Assembly: GCA_937895645.1 (NCBI GenBank)
Contig: CALBKQ010000046.1
Span: forward strand, 1-7,639
Reading direction: 5' to 3'
From: an uncultured Clostridia bacterium
Lineage (GTDB): Bacteria; Bacillota; Clostridia; Oscillospirales; Acutalibacteraceae
DNA: 7,639 nt
The position numbers were made by a program, and so were the translations under genes. A model generated the notes under the pieces. That model saw nothing but the letters and a program-made list of their open reading frames with translations, was not told where the DNA came from and ran no database searches. Below, one piece after another: positions 6,607 through 7,639 of the stretch (position 1 is its first letter; each line of letters starts with the position of its first letter).

Positions 6607-6624
6607 GCAGACTTCCACGTCTGC
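6607..6624 (+). promoter_or_regulatory. Small hairpin just before the esterase ribosome binding site
   Basis: GCAGAC (6607-6612) and GTCTGC (6619-6624) are perfect inverted repeats around the loop TTCCAC. An overlapping alternative pairs GTGG (6604-6607) with CCAC (6615-6618). The stem ends one base before AAAGGGGA (6626-6633), so it could affect ribosome access, mark an RNA processing site, or be a repeat element. No T-run follows, so it is not a terminator. Confidence 0.4.
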
Positions 6625-6638
6625 GAAAGGGGATTGTT

Positions 6639-7550
6639 ATGTATATTTTCGAACCAATTTTAAGAGTGAACTGGAAAAATACAGAAAAAATGGACGCAAA
6701 ACGAATTGCGTCACAAACTGAGCCAGAGGGATTTACTAAAGTCCTTGATATTCCATACATTGAAGATGGTAAAAGGGCTCATTTGCTTGATATTTATTAT
6801 CCGGAAGGCACAACAGAAAAACTACCTGTAATTATTGATATTCATGGTGGCGGTTGGATGTATGGTTATAAAGAAATCAACAAAAACTTCTGCCTTAAAC
6901 TCAGTGAAAAAGGATTTTTAGTAGCGTCAATTAATTATCGTCTTGCAGGTGGCAATACAAGGTTTGATGACCAGATTCGCGACATTTTTGTGGCTTTTAA
7001 GTGGTTAAGTGAAAACCTTAAAAACTACCCTGCCGATTTAGACAATGTATTTCTTGCAGGTGACTCTGCAGGTGGTCATTTTTCATGCGTTACAACTGCA
7101 GTTAATCTTAATGAAGATATGCAAAAGGACTTTGGTGTTACATATTGTGGGCTCAATTTCAAAGCGGTTGCAGCAATCTGCCCGGCTGTTGATTTGTTAA
7201 GCCCCAATGTTGTTATGAATATAAATGTGCCTGTATTATTAGGTGAAAAACATAAAAATAGCAAATACAGAAAGTATCTTGATGTAGCACAGATTATCTC
7301 ATCAGATTTCCCGCCATATTATGTGAATACTGCATCAGGCGACTTTTTAAGAAAACAATGTTACAGGCTTAAAGAGCTACTTGATATGAATAAAATTGAG
7401 TACAAATTCCACGATTTCACAGAAAAAGAAAACAAAAAAAGTCTTTTACATGTGTTCAATGTTGTTAATCCATTCTCCCCAGCAGGCGACCAGGCAAACA
7501 CAGAAATCACAGATTTCTTCAAAGCGAGAATTACAACAAAAGCAAAATAA
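6639..7550 (+). CDS. Alpha/beta-hydrolase esterase, HSL/BD-FAE-like
   Basis: This 303-residue protein has the features of the alpha/beta-hydrolase fold-3 (hormone-sensitive-lipase-like) carboxylesterases. HGGGW (69-73) forms the oxyanion hole. The nucleophile elbow GDSAGG carries Ser143. The acid is likely Asp235 in TASGDFL, and the base His271 in LLHVFN. Order and spacing fit a Ser-Asp-His triad, so the enzyme should be active on short acyl or acetyl esters, perhaps of plant polysaccharides or small metabolites (inference). No signal peptide, so it acts in the cytoplasm. The start is ATG 6639, five bases after AAAGGGGA. The frame stays open upstream to an ATG at 6498, but that would overlap the TIM-barrel gene by about 100 bases with its sequence in the wrong frame. 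It follows the TIM-barrel gene by 43 bases and ends 7 bases before a strong terminator. Confidence 0.9.
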   Translation: MYIFEPILRVNWKNTEKMDAKRIASQTEPEGFTKVLDIPYIEDGKRAHLLDIYYPEGTTEKLPVIIDIHGGGWMYGYKEINKNFCLKLSEKGFLVASINYRLAGGNTRFDDQIRDIFVAFKWLSENLKNYPADLDNVFLAGDSAGGHFSCVTTAVNLNEDMQKDFGVTYCGLNFKAVAAICPAVDLLSPNVVMNINVPVLLGEKHKNSKYRKYLDVAQIISSDFPPYYVNTASGDFLRKQCYRLKELLDMNKIEYKFHDFTEKENKKSLLHVFNVVNPFSPAGDQANTEITDFFKARITTKAK

Positions 7551-7557
7551 GAAAAAG

Positions 7558-7582
7558 AAAACCTCCCATACGGGAGGTTTTT
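7558..7582 (+). terminator. Intrinsic terminator after the esterase gene
   Basis: A 10-pair stem (AAAACCTCCC at 7558-7567 with GGGAGGTTTT at 7572-7581) closes on the loop ATAC and ends in a run of five T (7578-7582), seven bases after the esterase stop. The A-run before the stem could let it work in both directions. Confidence 0.92.
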
Positions 7583-7606
7583 ATATTTGTGGCTTAAGCG
7601 AAATTA

Positions 7607-7627
7607 ACCACCAGTTTTACTGGTGGT
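7607..7627. repeat. Perfect stem-loop at the right edge
   Basis: ACCACCAG (7607-7614) pairs perfectly with CTGGTGGT (7620-7627); an inner T-A pair leaves a TTT loop. There is no T-run after it on the plus strand and only TTAATTT on the minus strand, so terminator activity is doubtful. An 8-base palindrome, GCTTAAGC, stands at 7592-7599. On the minus strand the stem reads in frame as YTTSKTGG followed by a stop, so it could instead be the 3' end of a converging gene or of a repeat or mobile element. The window ends too soon to decide. Confidence 0.45.
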
Positions 7628-7639
7628 ATAAAAAATCTT

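Noticed and set aside
6498..6638. 47-codon N-terminal extension of the esterase
   Set aside because: It overlaps the TIM-barrel coding sequence in another frame and has no ribosome site, whereas AAAGGGGA stands five bases before the ATG at 6639.
1..7639. CRISPR array, tRNA or rRNA gene, prophage or toxin-antitoxin pair
   Set aside because: No regularly spaced repeats, cloverleaf-like sequences, integrase or transposase frame, or paired small genes were seen on either strand.

Overview
The window reads as two blocks of different character that meet near position 1205. The right block (about 1206-7639) looks like a chromosomal housekeeping stretch from a low-to-moderate GC Firmicute, most likely an anaerobic Clostridia member. 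This is inferred from the rny-ymdB gene pair, Firmicutes-type RecG and lipoproteins, and clear Shine-Dalgarno sites (GGTG or AAAGGA/AAAGGGGA). The left block (1-1205) is visibly more AT-rich: sampled 60-base lines give roughly 25-28% GC, against about 35-53% in lines sampled on the right. Its genes run the opposite way and have much weaker translation signals.

Left block, minus strand: an unrecognised 113-residue open frame (834-1175) is followed after one base by a family-1 sugar-type solute-binding lipoprotein that runs off the left edge of the window. At about 1205 this block abuts the last 87 codons of ribonuclease Y (rny), read on the plus strand. The rest of rny, some 430 codons, is missing. 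The break therefore cuts a conserved gene and is either a contig misjoin or a real rearrangement.

Right block, plus strand: rny 3' end, a hairpin, ymdB (metallophosphoesterase), an oligopeptide-type (family 5) solute-binding lipoprotein, and recG. The last three are packed 4-9 bases apart, with Shine-Dalgarno sites that overlap or directly follow the previous stop codon, so they are probably one operon. After recG a 50-base gap holds a perfect TATAAT box. A phosphate-binding TIM-barrel enzyme of unknown specificity and an HSL-like alpha/beta-hydrolase esterase follow, and a strong intrinsic terminator closes the unit at 7558-7582. A second, perfect stem-loop lies at the right edge.

Functionally, the right block joins RNA turnover (RNase Y and its usual neighbour YmdB) with DNA repair (RecG) and an orphan uptake-type lipoprotein whose permease is not here. 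I see no CRISPR array, tRNA, rRNA, complete insertion sequence or convincing new defence or mobile system. The most informative feature is the junction at about 1205. There is no gene-free stretch longer than 300 bases.
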